Assembly: GCF_000236165.1 (NCBI RefSeq)
Contig: NZ_CM001373.1
Coordinates: 2,488,500-2,552,499, forward strand
Direction: 5' to 3'
From: Fluoribacter dumoffii NY 23
GTDB taxonomy: Bacteria; Pseudomonadota; Gammaproteobacteria; Legionellales; Legionellaceae
DNA length: 64,000 bases
The notes under the pieces were generated by a model. The model was given only the letters and a program-made list of their open reading frames with translations, did not search any database and was not told the origin of the DNA. How positions within the stretch are numbered: position 1 is the first letter of the stretch; the number at the start of each line of letters is the position of its first letter. Of the stretch, positions 1 through 8,629 are shown in pieces. Position numbers and translations under genes: made by a program.

Positions 1-2
1 AA

Positions 3-293
3 ATTAGGGATCGGTTTGAATGGCGCGGTTTAGGCTTTATCCCCCTAAGTGCGTTAAAGATCCGGGAAGAATATGCTGAATTCGATGCAGAGAAACGTTT
101 TAATCTCCCGGATTTCGTTTCCCAGGAGCACAAACAATGTATTTGTGGTGAAGTACTTCGTGGTGTAAAAAAACCAATGGAATGTAAATTGTTTGAGAAA
201 GTATGTTCGCCGGAGAACCCTCTGGGATCCTGCATGGTGTCTTCTGAAGGTGCATGTGCTGCGGTATATGCTTATGGACGGGTAAATCGATGA
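3..293 (+). CDS. hypD: HypD, C-terminal part (hydrogenase Fe-CN-CO cofactor assembly)
   Basis: The window opens inside this gene; about 96 residues are visible up to TGA at 291-293. The frame carries the cysteine pattern of the HypD C-terminus: CICGEVLRG, then MEC, KVC, GSC and GAC, which in the family hold a [4Fe-4S] cluster and line the scaffold. HypD works with HypC to carry the Fe(CN)2CO unit inserted into the large subunit of [NiFe]-hydrogenases. The stop overlaps the hypE start in an ATGA, so the two genes are translationally coupled and lead into the hydrogenase operon. The N-terminal part lies outside the window. Confidence 0.93.
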   Translation: MRDRFEWRGLGFIPLSALKIREEYAEFDAEKRFNLPDFVSQEHKQCICGEVLRGVKKPMECKLFEKVCSPENPLGSCMVSSEGACAAVYAYGRVNR

Positions 294-1348
294 TTGAAGC
301 AACAATAACCAATAAAAGAAAGTCGCCAAAACTTAATATTCGGGAAGGAATCATAAATCTGGCTCATGGCAGCGGTGGAAGAGCTATGGCCCAATTGATC
401 GAACAAATGTTCTTAACTGCATTTGATAATCAATGGCTGGCTGAGAGAAATGACCAGGCTCTCTTTTCCGTATCTGCCGGCCGAATGGTCATGACTACAG
501 ATGCCCATGTTATATCCCCCCTGTTCTTTCCGGGCGGGAATATTGGCTCCCTGGCTGTTCATGGAACAGTAAATGACATTGTGATGTCAGGCGCCAAACC
601 CTTGTATTTATCTGCCAGCTTTATCCTGGAAGAAGGGTTTCCCTTGGCCGACTTGCAAAAAATCGTCGAGTCTATGGCTGCCGCGGCACAACAAGCGAAT
701 ATTGCTATTATTTCTGGTGATACCAAAGTAGTCGAACGCGGAAAAGGAGATGGCATCTTTATTACCACTACAGGGCTCGGGGTAGTTCCTGAAGGAGTCC
801 ATATTTCCGGAAATAGAGCAAAACCCGGTGACCAGGTGCTGGTTAGCGGATCTATGGGCGATCATGGCGTTGCAATTATGGCGCATCGGAATAACTTGCA
901 ATTTCAAACCAAAATTCAATCTGATACTGCCTCCCTACATGATTTGGTCTCTTACATGATTGCGGCCGTACCTGACATTCACTGTATGCGCGATCCTACC
1001 CGCGGGGGTTTGGCAACCACATTAAATGAATTTGCACTGCAATCCAATGTGGGTTTTATTATTGATGAAAATAAAATACCCATTCGTACCGAAGTAGCCG
1101 GAGCATGTGAGTTATTAGGGCTTGATGCCTTATATGTGGCTAATGAAGGAAAATTGGTTGCCATTTGCGCCCTTGATGATGCAGATACCTTATTAGCGGC
1201 AATGCGATCACATCCCTTAGGAATGCATGCAGAAATTATTGGTGAAGTAGTTGAGGATCCACATCATTTTGTGCAACTTAAAACAAAACTTGGAGGCATG
1301 AGAATTGTCGATTGGTTAACGGGCGAACAATTACCACGAATTTGTTAA
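290..1348 (+). CDS. hypE: HypE, carbamoyl-dehydratase of hydrogenase maturation
   Basis: The protein has 352 residues, full length for HypE. It is a PurM/ThiL-fold ATPase that dehydrates the carbamoyl group passed from HypF to its C-terminal cysteine, giving the thiocyanate that donates cyanide to the active-site iron. The N-terminus has the glycine-rich stretch LAHGSGGRAM, the middle has DPTRGGLATTLNE, and the chain ends in the diagnostic PRIC tail, whose last Cys carries the carbamoyl group. I take ATG at 290 rather than an in-frame Met 36 bases upstream, because 290 overlaps the hypD stop (ATGA) and the upstream segment lies in hypD coding sequence. The product should serve the hydrogenase encoded next. 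Confidence 0.95.
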   Translation: MIEATITNKRKSPKLNIREGIINLAHGSGGRAMAQLIEQMFLTAFDNQWLAERNDQALFSVSAGRMVMTTDAHVISPLFFPGGNIGSLAVHGTVNDIVMSGAKPLYLSASFILEEGFPLADLQKIVESMAAAAQQANIAIISGDTKVVERGKGDGIFITTTGLGVVPEGVHISGNRAKPGDQVLVSGSMGDHGVAIMAHRNNLQFQTKIQSDTASLHDLVSYMIAAVPDIHCMRDPTRGGLATTLNEFALQSNVGFIIDENKIPIRTEVAGACELLGLDALYVANEGKLVAICALDDADTLLAAMRSHPLGMHAEIIGEVVEDPHHFVQLKTKLGGMRIVDWLTGEQLPRIC

Positions 1349-1459
1349 TGTGAATTAATGCTGTCAGCTGCGGTGTGCCATCGGTAAGTTAAGCATTTCC
1401 AGGTTCCACTGCGCTGCCCAAACCCCAAAGCAAACAAATATCCAGGGTTAAGGAATTAT

Positions 1460-2602
1460 ATGACCGTGAATAAAATAAGCTATTTCATGCCTTATTCTAA
1501 ATTACAAGAGTTGCTGTATATCCTCAATAATGCGGGGTACTCTTGTATTGGCCCTCAAGTACGAGATGGCGCCATTATATATGATGTGCTAAAACACACA
1601 GATCAACTACCCTGGGGGATCCGCGATCACCAAACCCCGGGAGGTTATCAATTAGAACAAATAAAAGAACATAAGGCTTTTGCCTTTGCGAACGGGCCGC
1701 AAGCAATCAAACCCTTGCTATTCAAACCCCAGGAGACCGTCTGGAAAGTAAAACGGGACCCGGAGGGCAAGTTAATATTTCAACCTCATCAAGATAAAGA
1801 ACAACCTATTGCAATAATTGGTGCGCGTTCTTGCGATTTGGCAGCAATGAGCATTCAAGATAAAGTGTTCCTTGAGGGCCCACATCCGGATCCGCGTTAT
1901 AAAAAACGCCGTGAGCAGTTATTTGTGGTTGCGGTCAATTGCTCCTATTCTTCCAATAATTGCTTTTGCGTTTCAGCGGGTACAGGACCTGAGGTAAAAA
2001 ACCCTTTCGATATTCTTATGACTGAAATTGATGAGGGTTTTGTGATGCATATTGGCAGCAAAAAGGGGCAAACAATACTTGCCGCCCTGGATCTATCCAA
2101 AGCAAAAGCAATCCAATGTAAAAAAGCCGATAAAACCATACACCAAGCAGCAGCAATGCAAACGAAAAGAATTCCTTTGGAAAATAAACGGGAATTACGC
2201 GATTTATTGTTCGCCAATTTAAATCACCCAAGATGGGAAGACGTTGCTCAAAGATGTTTATCATGTGGTAATTGCACCTCGGTTTGCCCTACATGTTTTT
2301 GTCATAGCGAGGTAGAAAATCCAGGTTTGGATGGCCAAAGCAGCGAACACCAACGTGAGTGGGACTCTTGTTTTACAGCAGGTCATAGCTACTTAAGTGG
2401 AAAAGTAATCCGTGATGACACCCGTAAACGCTACAGGCAATGGTTGACTCATAAGGTTGGCAGTTGGTTTGATCAATTTAATACAAGCGGATGCGTGGGG
2501 TGCGGACGTTGTGTTACCTGGTGTCCGGTCGGCATTGATATCACTGAAGAATTGGCAGCAATTTCCGGTGAATCCAATGTGAGAATTAATGAAAATGAAT
2601 AA
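1460..2602 (+). CDS. hydB: Group 3b [NiFe]-hydrogenase (sulfhydrogenase) beta subunit, iron-sulfur electron transfer
   Basis: A 380-residue soluble protein. Its C-terminal half has two ferredoxin-like [4Fe-4S] motifs: [16 protein letters not shown] near residues 270-285 and [14 protein letters not shown] near 345-360. The N-terminal half has scattered cysteines ([20 protein letters not shown]) as in sulfhydrogenase beta and anaerobic sulfite reductase A proteins. In the family this subunit relays electrons between the small subunit and the flavin subunit. An AAGGAA sequence precedes ATG 1460. It overlaps the next gene by 14 bases, and the order beta-gamma-delta-alpha equals hydBGDA of Pyrococcus. 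The 111 bases after hypE contain no gene, so hyp and hyd may be co-transcribed. Confidence 0.88.
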   Translation: MTVNKISYFMPYSKLQELLYILNNAGYSCIGPQVRDGAIIYDVLKHTDQLPWGIRDHQTPGGYQLEQIKEHKAFAFANGPQAIKPLLFKPQETVWKVKRDPEGKLIFQPHQDKEQPIAIIGARSCDLAAMSIQDKVFLEGPHPDPRYKKRREQLFVVAVNCSYSSNNCFCVSAGTGPEVKNPFDILMTEIDEGFVMHIGSKKGQTILAALDLSKAKAIQCKKADKTIHQAAAMQTKRIPLENKRELRDLLFANLNHPRWEDVAQRCLSCGNCTSVCPTCFCHSEVENPGLDGQSSEHQREWDSCFTAGHSYLSGKVIRDDTRKRYRQWLTHKVGSWFDQFNTSGCVGCGRCVTWCPVGIDITEELAAISGESNVRINENE

Positions 2603-3440
2603 ACCCATTCCTGATCCTTATTTACCGCTTGAAGCCCTTATTGTAGATAAAATTGAAGAGTCTGCGACAATTTTTACCTTGCATTTACGTTTTCTCGATC
2701 CTCAACACCATCAACAATTTCTGTTTTATCCAGGGCAGTTTAATATGCTTTATCTTTATGGGGTGGGTGAAGTGGCTATTTCAATTGTTTCCGATCCCGA
2801 ACAAAAGGAAATTCTAACACATACCATTCGAGCCATTGGCCGAGTCACCAAAGCGTTACAAAAACTTAAACCTGGGGAGCGAATTGGAGTGCGTGGCCCT
2901 TTTGGACGTGGCTGGCCGCTTGAACAAGCAAAAAATAAAGATGTTATTGTCCTCACAGGAGGATTGGGATGCGCTCCTTCGGTTTCCATTATTGAATACA
3001 TTTTGGCACGCCGCGAACAATACGGTAAATTGAGTATTCTCCAAGGAGTAAAACATAGCGATGATTTTATTTTCAGAAAACAATATGACATCTGGAAAAA
3101 ATCTCCAAACACAATAATTCATATCGCAGCCGATCAAGCGGGCCCAAAATGGCCATGGTCCGTTGGCTATGTTACAGATATGATTGATAAACTGCATCTG
3201 AATCCTGTAAATTCAATAGTGATGATGTGTGGGCCAGAAATGATGATGAATACCGCGGTGAAGGTATTCAAACAAAAGGGAATGGCAGAGGATAGCCTTT
3301 ATTTAAGCATGGAAAGAAACATGGAATGTGGTATAGGACAATGTGGTCATTGCCAATATGGGGGTCTTTTTATTTGTAAAGATGGTCCGGTATTTGCTTA
3401 TTCAGAAATCAAAGAATTATTTAATGAACCAGGATTTTAG
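2589..3440 (+). CDS. hydG: Group 3b hydrogenase gamma subunit, FAD/NAD(P)-binding reductase
   Basis: 283 residues. The N-terminal half is a ferredoxin-reductase FAD domain ([14 protein letters not shown]). The middle is an NAD(P)-binding domain ([26 protein letters not shown]), and the C-terminus has the [2Fe-2S] cysteines [15 protein letters not shown]...C of the dihydroorotate-dehydrogenase-electron-transfer family. It is expected to exchange electrons between NAD(P)H and the hydrogenase iron-sulfur chain in the cytoplasm. Starts at 2589 or 2595 are both possible; either overlaps hydB, pointing to coupled translation. Specificity for NADP rather than NAD is inferred from the group, not read from the sequence. 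Confidence 0.88.
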   Translation: MKMNKPIPDPYLPLEALIVDKIEESATIFTLHLRFLDPQHHQQFLFYPGQFNMLYLYGVGEVAISIVSDPEQKEILTHTIRAIGRVTKALQKLKPGERIGVRGPFGRGWPLEQAKNKDVIVLTGGLGCAPSVSIIEYILARREQYGKLSILQGVKHSDDFIFRKQYDIWKKSPNTIIHIAADQAGPKWPWSVGYVTDMIDKLHLNPVNSIVMMCGPEMMMNTAVKVFKQKGMAEDSLYLSMERNMECGIGQCGHCQYGGLFICKDGPVFAYSEIKELFNEPGF

Positions 3441-3445
3441 AGACC

Positions 3446-4231
3446 ATGAAGCCTCGTTTGGCCGTACATAAATTTACTTCCTGTGATGGATGTCAATTGG
3501 CCTTTTTAAATGCCGGAGAGGCCTTGCTTACTCTTTCCGACATGGTTGATATGGTTCATTTTTCTGAAGCAGGAGCAGTTGATTTGGATGCATCCGTGGA
3601 TATCGCCTTTGTTGAGGGAAGCATCTCCACTCCCGATGAAGAAATGCGCATAAAAAAGATTCGCGAGAACAGTAAATATTTAATTACCATCGGTGCTTGT
3701 GCCACTGCAGGTGGTGTGCAAGCTTTGCGCAATCTTGCCGATGCTAAAGAATGGGTGAGCAGTATTTATGCTTCCCCGGAGTACATCCATAGCCTGAGTA
3801 CCTCAACGCCAATTTCATCTCACGTGAGGGTGGATTGGGAGTTATGGGGCTGTCCTGTAAATAGCCACCAGGTTTTGGAGGCAATCCGTTTTTTACTCTC
3901 CAATGCATCCCCGCGCATCAAAGAAGATTCCGAATGTTTGGAGTGCAAGCGAAAAGGGAATGTATGTGTTTTGGTCACTAAAAAACAACCCTGTATGGGA
4001 CCTGTAACCAAACTTGGGTGTGGCTCTCTTTGTCCTTCAGTAGGACGGGGATGTTATGCGTGCTATGGTCCCAAAGAAAATCCTAACCCTCCAGCATTGG
4101 GCAAGAAGTTTGAACAACTAGGTTTGAACCAGGAAGCCATTGCACAAAAATTTCTGCATATTAATAACCAGGCGCCGGCATTTAACAAAGCAGGTACTTA
4201 CTTTAAGGGAATTAAAATCAGCAATGAGTAA
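3446..4231 (+). CDS. hydD: Group 3b hydrogenase delta (small) subunit
   Basis: 261 residues without a Tat signal, so cytoplasmic. The N-terminus has FTSCDGCQLAFLNAG, the CxxC that ligates the proximal [4Fe-4S] cluster in all [NiFe] small subunits. Further ligand cysteines follow in ITIGACATAGG, WGCPVN, KQPCMGPVTKLGCG and GRGCYACYGP. The short length lacks the extended C-terminus of membrane-bound uptake enzymes, fitting a soluble bidirectional enzyme. It begins five bases after hydG and overlaps the large-subunit gene by eight bases. Confidence 0.92.
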   Translation: MKPRLAVHKFTSCDGCQLAFLNAGEALLTLSDMVDMVHFSEAGAVDLDASVDIAFVEGSISTPDEEMRIKKIRENSKYLITIGACATAGGVQALRNLADAKEWVSSIYASPEYIHSLSTSTPISSHVRVDWELWGCPVNSHQVLEAIRFLLSNASPRIKEDSECLECKRKGNVCVLVTKKQPCMGPVTKLGCGSLCPSVGRGCYACYGPKENPNPPALGKKFEQLGLNQEAIAQKFLHINNQAPAFNKAGTYFKGIKISNE

Positions 4232-5516
4232 TTCGATTTCCATCAATGTTCCCATTTTAGCGCGCGTCGAAGGTGAAGGAGCGCTGGAGTTGGGTATCCA
4301 TGATCACAAAATTACCAAATTACAATTAAAAATCTATGAACCCCCAAGATTGTTTGAAAAGTTTCTCGAAGGCAGAAGCTATACTGATGTTTTGGATCTT
4401 GTAGCGCGAATCTGCGGGATATGTCCTGTTGCGTATCAAATGAGTGCGACGCAAGCCATTGAACATTGTTTCGGCCTGCAACCCTCCCCTTGGGTACGGG
4501 AGATGCGCCGGCTTTTTTACTGTGGCGAATGGTTGGAAAGCCATAGCATGCACATTCATTTTTTAGCATTGCCCGATTTCTTAGGATTTAAATCGGCCCC
4601 GGAAATGGCAAAAAGTTATCCTCAAGAAGTCCGACGGGGCATCCGTTTACAATCATTTGGTAATGAATTGATTAAATTATTTGGGGGCCGTTCGGTGCAT
4701 CCTGTTGGGGCGTGCGTAGGTGGATTTTATAAAGCCCCCACCCCAGGAGAAATCAATGTCCTATTGGAAAAAGCAAAAGCACGTGTGGAAGATTGTGAGG
4801 CTTTAATTCGTTGGCTTGCGGAATGTTCCTTTCCAGATAACTCTCATGATTTTACCTGTGTTTCCCTTTATCATCCTACTGAATACCCGTTTAATGAGGG
4901 AAGACTGGTCTCCAATCATGGATTAAATATTAGCATCGAGGAATTTGATTCCTACTTTAAGGAAAAGCAGGTTTCTTACTCCACTGCTTTACATTGCCTA
5001 TTGCAAAATAAGCCTTATTTGGTTGGCCCTCTTGCCCGGGTAAATAATTGTTTTGGACACCTTCCCGTACCTATTCATCTTCTTTTGCAGGAGTTAAAAA
5101 TACACTTCCCTTCCCGGAATATGTATCACAGTATTTTTGCCCGGGCAGTGGAAATTTATTTTTGTGTTTTGGAATCCATACGCATTATGGAACAGTATGA
5201 ACTGCCTAAAGAAGCGCATCATGAGGCTAAACCCCGTGCAGGAACAGGATTCGGATGTACAGAAGCCCCCCGCGGCACTTTATGGCAACAGATCCAATTG
5301 AGTGACGAGGGAAAAGTACAATCGGCCCGAATAGTACCGCCGACCAGTCAAAATCAGGCACGCATTGAGGAAGACTTACGCCTTTCTTTAGTACAATATG
5401 GTCTTGAAAAAGAGGAAGACTTATTACGTGCTTACAGTGAAATGATTATTCGCAATTATGATCCCTGCATTTCCTGTTCTACCCATTTTTTAACCCTCAA
5501 AGTAAAACGAAAATGA
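4224..5516 (+). CDS. hydA: Group 3b hydrogenase alpha (large, catalytic) subunit
   Basis: 430 residues from ATG 4224, the start that overlaps the hydD stop; an earlier in-frame Met at 4140 lies inside hydD and is unlikely. The nickel-iron site ligands are present: RICGIC (Cys64, Cys67) near the N-terminus and DPCISCSTH (Cys415, Cys418, His421) at the C-terminus. Nine residues follow His421, matching the peptide removed by a maturation endopeptidase after nickel insertion, and the next gene encodes such a protease. The reaction is reversible H2 oxidation/proton reduction coupled to NAD(P). Family membership is clear; the 3b assignment rests on subunit composition and order. Confidence 0.92.
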   Translation: MSNSISINVPILARVEGEGALELGIHDHKITKLQLKIYEPPRLFEKFLEGRSYTDVLDLVARICGICPVAYQMSATQAIEHCFGLQPSPWVREMRRLFYCGEWLESHSMHIHFLALPDFLGFKSAPEMAKSYPQEVRRGIRLQSFGNELIKLFGGRSVHPVGACVGGFYKAPTPGEINVLLEKAKARVEDCEALIRWLAECSFPDNSHDFTCVSLYHPTEYPFNEGRLVSNHGLNISIEEFDSYFKEKQVSYSTALHCLLQNKPYLVGPLARVNNCFGHLPVPIHLLLQELKIHFPSRNMYHSIFARAVEIYFCVLESIRIMEQYELPKEAHHEAKPRAGTGFGCTEAPRGTLWQQIQLSDEGKVQSARIVPPTSQNQARIEEDLRLSLVQYGLEKEEDLLRAYSEMIIRNYDPCISCSTHFLTLKVKRK

Positions 5517-6001
5517 AATGCATCAAAGTACTAGGGATTGGCTCTCCTTTTGGTGATGATCAGGCAGGCTGGAACGTCGCAAATACTTTATCGCAAAAAA
5601 TATCCATGTATCCGCATCTTGCCCCATTTGTACTCATCGAAAGCCACGATCGGCCAAGTATTCGATTAATCGAATTTATGAGAGGCTCTCCTACTGTTTT
5701 TATCATTGATGCCGTTAAGTCCGGGAGTGAAATTGGCACCATTCACCGATTTAAAGATGATTCGATTCTTGACTTTGAAAACAGGTTCTCTACTCATGGT
5801 ATCAGCATTCTTCAAACCCTGCAGTTGGCAAGCGCCCTTAATGAGTTACCTGCGTCTCTTTTGTTTTATGGTATCGAAATAGGTGCGGTTACTTGGGATG
5901 AAAGTCTTTCTCCTCCTGTTGCACAAGCAGTTGCGGATGTGACACTTCAATTATTGGAGGAAATTAGTAATTTATGTGAGAGTAGTGATTCGTGTTATTA
6001 A
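5513..6001 (+). CDS. Hydrogenase maturation endopeptidase (HyaD/HycI family)
   Basis: 162 residues with the family start motif LGIGSPFGDDQAGWNVA; the Asp in GDD is the usual nickel-sensing residue. Other typical elements are a central DAV strand (FIIDAVKSG) and THGISILQTLQLA near residue 100, where His is the second conserved metal ligand. The protease cleaves the C-terminal peptide of the large subunit once nickel is inserted. ATG 5513 overlaps the hydA stop (ATGA), and the gene is last in the operon: its stop lies in the left arm of a 12-bp terminator stem. Confidence 0.9.
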   Translation: MKCIKVLGIGSPFGDDQAGWNVANTLSQKISMYPHLAPFVLIESHDRPSIRLIEFMRGSPTVFIIDAVKSGSEIGTIHRFKDDSILDFENRFSTHGISILQTLQLASALNELPASLLFYGIEIGAVTWDESLSPPVAQAVADVTLQLLEEISNLCESSDSCY

Positions 6002-6048
6002 AAGCACACCATATTGAGTTCTAATACAGGGTGCTTTTAATATTGTTT
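5996..6048. terminator. Terminator between the hydrogenase operon and the convergent HTH gene
   Basis: A perfect 12-bp inverted repeat (5996-6007 with 6031-6042, arm TATTAAAAGCAC) is followed on the + strand by a T-rich run. It contains the stop codon of the hydrogenase protease gene and lies just before the stop of the minus-strand HTH gene, so it could act in both directions. Confidence 0.75.
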
Positions 6049-6051
6049 TTA

Positions 6052-6288
6052 TCAGTGGGTTGTTCTTTCTTGGGCACCAAATAACCAATCAGTACTCACT
6101 TCAAGTTCATCTGCAATTTTTTGCATTGTAGGAGAATCCAAGGCAACGCCATGCAGCAAGGCCTCAATTTTAAATTTAGGCAACTGGAACATCTTGGAGC
6201 ACGCTTGGACGCGTTCTGTCATCAAGGCAGGAACACCAAGTTCGTCAAGCTCATAATTCAAACGTTCGGTTAATTTTTTGTTTGACAT
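6052..6288 (-). CDS. Small XRE-like helix-turn-helix protein
   Basis: 78 residues, all in one HTH-type fold. The stretch ACSKMFQLPKFKIEALLHG followed by SPTMQKIADELEVSTDWLFG looks like the two DNA-reading helices and last helix of Cro/CI-type proteins; the ending STDWLFG is common in XRE regulators. No second domain is visible, so it would be a minimal DNA-binding protein. It is alone on its strand. A GGAGAC ribosome-binding site precedes the start on the minus strand. Its targets are unknown; there is no sign that it controls the convergent hydrogenase genes. Confidence 0.7.
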   Translation of the reverse strand: MSNKKLTERLNYELDELGVPALMTERVQACSKMFQLPKFKIEALLHGVALDSPTMQKIADELEVSTDWLFGAQERTTH

Positions 6289-6508
6289 GATAGTCTCCTT
6301 TTCGCTTTTTTTCAGTGTAAAACAAAAAAGCTTAAGGATTGATTAACAAAAAGATCTTTTATAAAAAAATATTTTTTCTAAAGCCCGGGTAAGCATATTT
6401 TATTTTTCGCTGCTGCAAAAATCTTAATAAAAACCATACGCTTATTGAAGTGAAAATAAAAATCTGTAATTATGATTTTCGCATGCAAATAACCATGGAT
6501 GATGCAAA

Positions 6509-6967
6509 ATGCCCAACTCTAGAGAAATGTTACTCAATATTTTGTATAGGACAAAAACAAGGCTTAAAGATAAAGTTTCCCCCTTTCAAATAGAGTGTCT
6601 CGAAATGCTGCAAAAAAAAATTCGAGCCATCCAAGTTGATGAGTTTACAGAAACCAATTTACTCGTGTGCAATATTCTTCTTGATCAATGTTTTTGTGAT
6701 TTGGAAGATATGGTCCCCAGAGAATCCAGAATTATCGGACTTATCAATAAGGCAAATCTTAGTAACGAGGATTTTTATACCAAAATAAATCATATTTTTG
6801 ATAAGGAAATAAAAAAATTAAATCATTGTTTAAGAGATGCGTTTTATGATCAAACATTCATAAATGTGAAAAGGATATTAATTGATATGAAAACTGAATT
6901 GACCCGTTTAAAAACGGCGCTGGATCACAAGATTGAAGATGCAAAAGCACCTTGCTTCCTCCACTAG
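6509..6967 (+). CDS. Hypothetical protein, helical, 152 aa
   Basis: I do not recognise this protein. It is hydrophilic and appears mostly alpha-helical, with charged repeats such as KTRLKDK and LQKKIRAIQ and no signal peptide or membrane segment. It is strongly AT-rich. It ends in DAKAPCFLH with no obvious domain. No strong ribosome-binding site precedes ATG 6509. The surroundings (a lone HTH gene upstream and a GNAT gene downstream on the other strand) give no functional hint. Confidence 0.6.
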   Translation: MPNSREMLLNILYRTKTRLKDKVSPFQIECLEMLQKKIRAIQVDEFTETNLLVCNILLDQCFCDLEDMVPRESRIIGLINKANLSNEDFYTKINHIFDKEIKKLNHCLRDAFYDQTFINVKRILIDMKTELTRLKTALDHKIEDAKAPCFLH

Positions 6968-7066
6968 GATTATTAGCAGGGTGCGATTTTATGCATGCTG
7001 TTCGTCCCTCAGAATGACAAATTGCTTCATTTGAGACTCTAATAATAAGTTGGACTGGATAGGCAA

Positions 7067-7561
7067 TTACTCAAAAAGCAAAGCCATAAAAATATGGTTT
7101 TCATACGTATTATCAATACGGACAGCATTTTTATGAATCCCTTCTTTGACAAACCCATATTTTTTATACAAAGAGATGGCAGGGGTATTATGTTCTCGCA
7201 CAGTAAGTTCTATACGGGTTAATCCTTTTTCCCTGGCCATTTGCAATGCCATACTTAACAATGCCTCCCCTACTCCCTGGCCTCTGAATGGGGCAAGTAC
7301 GCCAATTCCCAAAGACCCTACATGAGCAAAAACGGGCCGATCAAGCGGGCTGATATCACACCATCCGATTACTTGTTCCTCATGGAGTGCCACAACTTGG
7401 GGCCAATTATTTTTAATATGATCTAAAACAAAGCTGCGGGTTGATGCAATGGGGGGACCCTCCAGAAAAGCTAAAAATTTACGCTCACGTGCAACACTAT
7501 CTACAGCATTCCAAAATGAGTCGATGTGTTTTTCTTGAATAGGGAGAACTGTAAATTGCAT
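7067..7561 (-). CDS. GNAT family N-acetyltransferase
   Basis: 164 residues from the Met that starts MQFTVLPIQ; 20 residues further upstream stay in frame but are not family-like. The acetyl-CoA binding signature of the GNAT fold is clear: LGIGVLAPFRGQGVGEALL (RGQGVG loop), then the late motif ARE..LTRIELTVREHNTPAISLYKKYGF, which fits the L-amino-acid/RimI-like branch. The substrate cannot be read from sequence. It is a single gene on the minus strand facing arsC; the transcript starts in the 7562-7724 divergent intergenic region. Confidence 0.82.
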   Translation of the reverse strand: MQFTVLPIQEKHIDSFWNAVDSVARERKFLAFLEGPPIASTRSFVLDHIKNNWPQVVALHEEQVIGWCDISPLDRPVFAHVGSLGIGVLAPFRGQGVGEALLSMALQMAREKGLTRIELTVREHNTPAISLYKKYGFVKEGIHKNAVRIDNTYENHIFMALLFE

Positions 7562-7724
7562 GGGAGAGCCTTTATTAAAATAAACTATGGCCAGTAAAAA
7601 GGAGTTTTCTCTTTGAGTCAATAAAAGATTTCTGTGTGGTCAGGTTAAATCCCTTACCGGACTAAAGATAAGACACCAGGAACATGGTATAGTTTAGAAC
7701 CATTTCCAGGAATACGAGAAGAAT

Positions 7725-8066
7725 ATGCAAGAAATTACTATTTATCATAATCCTCGGTGCTCCAAATCAAGAAAAACTTTAGAGCTCCTTCAAAGTAAAG
7801 GATATCAACCGCTTATCATTGACTATCTTAAAGCACCCCTAACCCTTGATCAATTGAAAGAACTAAAGTCTCACTTTACGTTAAAGGATTTTGTGCGTAC
7901 TGATGAACGTGTTTTTAAAGATTTGAACTTATCTCTGGATAATGAAGAACAGGTATTAGAAGCCATGCTCAAAGAACCTGTTTTGATGCAACGTCCGATA
8001 GTAACCTATAAAGATAAAGCAGCTATCGGACGTCCACCTGAGCAAGTCCTCCAGCTCTTCGAATAA
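7725..8066 (+). CDS. arsC: ArsC/Spx-family arsenate reductase-like protein
   Basis: 113 residues, the usual length of glutaredoxin-coupled ArsC proteins. The N-terminal HNPRCSKSRKTLELL holds the catalytic Cys with downstream arginine; RPIVTYKDKAAIGRPPEQVL near the C-terminus is the conserved RPI..GRP block. The enzyme would reduce arsenate to arsenite with glutathione and glutaredoxin. No arsenite pump or ArsR gene sits beside it, so a YfgD-type housekeeping role is equally possible. A 10-bp terminator hairpin follows at 8119-8148. Confidence 0.85.
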   Translation: MQEITIYHNPRCSKSRKTLELLQSKGYQPLIIDYLKAPLTLDQLKELKSHFTLKDFVRTDERVFKDLNLSLDNEEQVLEAMLKEPVLMQRPIVTYKDKAAIGRPPEQVLQLFE

Positions 8067-8118
8067 TAAGCCAGGAAAAAACTTCGACAAGAAAGATATT
8101 CGGTAATGAAGCTTTCGT

Positions 8119-8148
8119 ATCCTTTCCCACAATAGGGGAAAGGATTTT
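8119..8148 (+). terminator. Rho-independent terminator after arsC
   Basis: A perfect 10-bp stem (ATCCTTTCCC at 8119-8128, GGGAAAGGAT at 8136-8145) with a 7-base loop runs into TTTT. It lies between arsC and the convergent minus-strand gene. Confidence 0.75.
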
Positions 8149-8199
8149 GCCTGCAACAATTGGCCTTTACGGTGCTGTTTGCACGCCTCCCTGTTACCT

Positions 8200-8547
8200 T
8201 TATTGATTGGGGCATCCTGATTGATGATAGGCTACCAGCGCATTATAAATACCCTGATAATCTGCAAATGCATTTCTATTCGCTTTGATTTCATCAAAGA
8301 CTAGGTCAGTTCGTGCGCAAGTACCACTCTCAGCAATATTTAAATGATCACCATTGTTTTTTTTGTATGCAATAAAATGTTCACCGCAATGCAAATGAGG
8401 GCGCTTGGTGGCACTATTTCCTAAATAATCTACATTTCCACAATAAGTTTTTTTAAAGTTTATCTTTAGGTTTGCTTGAGATGCAAAAGCATTGAAAGAA
8501 ATTAAAGTCAAAAATCCTACCAGTGTAATTGTTTTTTTATTCATCAT
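8200..8547 (-). CDS. Small secreted hypothetical protein
   Basis: 115 residues with a clear Sec signal peptide (MNKKTITLVGFLTLISFNAFAS, cleavage expected after AFA). The mature part has four cysteines (YCGN, HCGE, GTCAR, SGCPN) that could form two disulfides in the periplasm. I do not recognise the family. Start at 8547 or the adjacent ATG at 8544. It follows phaC on the same strand but is separated from it by the phaC 3' end and about 80 bases, so co-transcription is possible only from phaC into this gene. Confidence 0.65.
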   Translation of the reverse strand: MMNKKTITLVGFLTLISFNAFASQANLKINFKKTYCGNVDYLGNSATKRPHLHCGEHFIAYKKNNGDHLNIAESGTCARTDLVFDEIKANRNAFADYQGIYNALVAYHQSGCPNQ

Positions 8548-8629
8548 AGCGCTTAGTAAAAGAGTTAAAAGGGAAACTTAACACATTTATTTACACGAAC
8601 CAAGTGTTTATAAGTGGTTAAGTTTGCTT

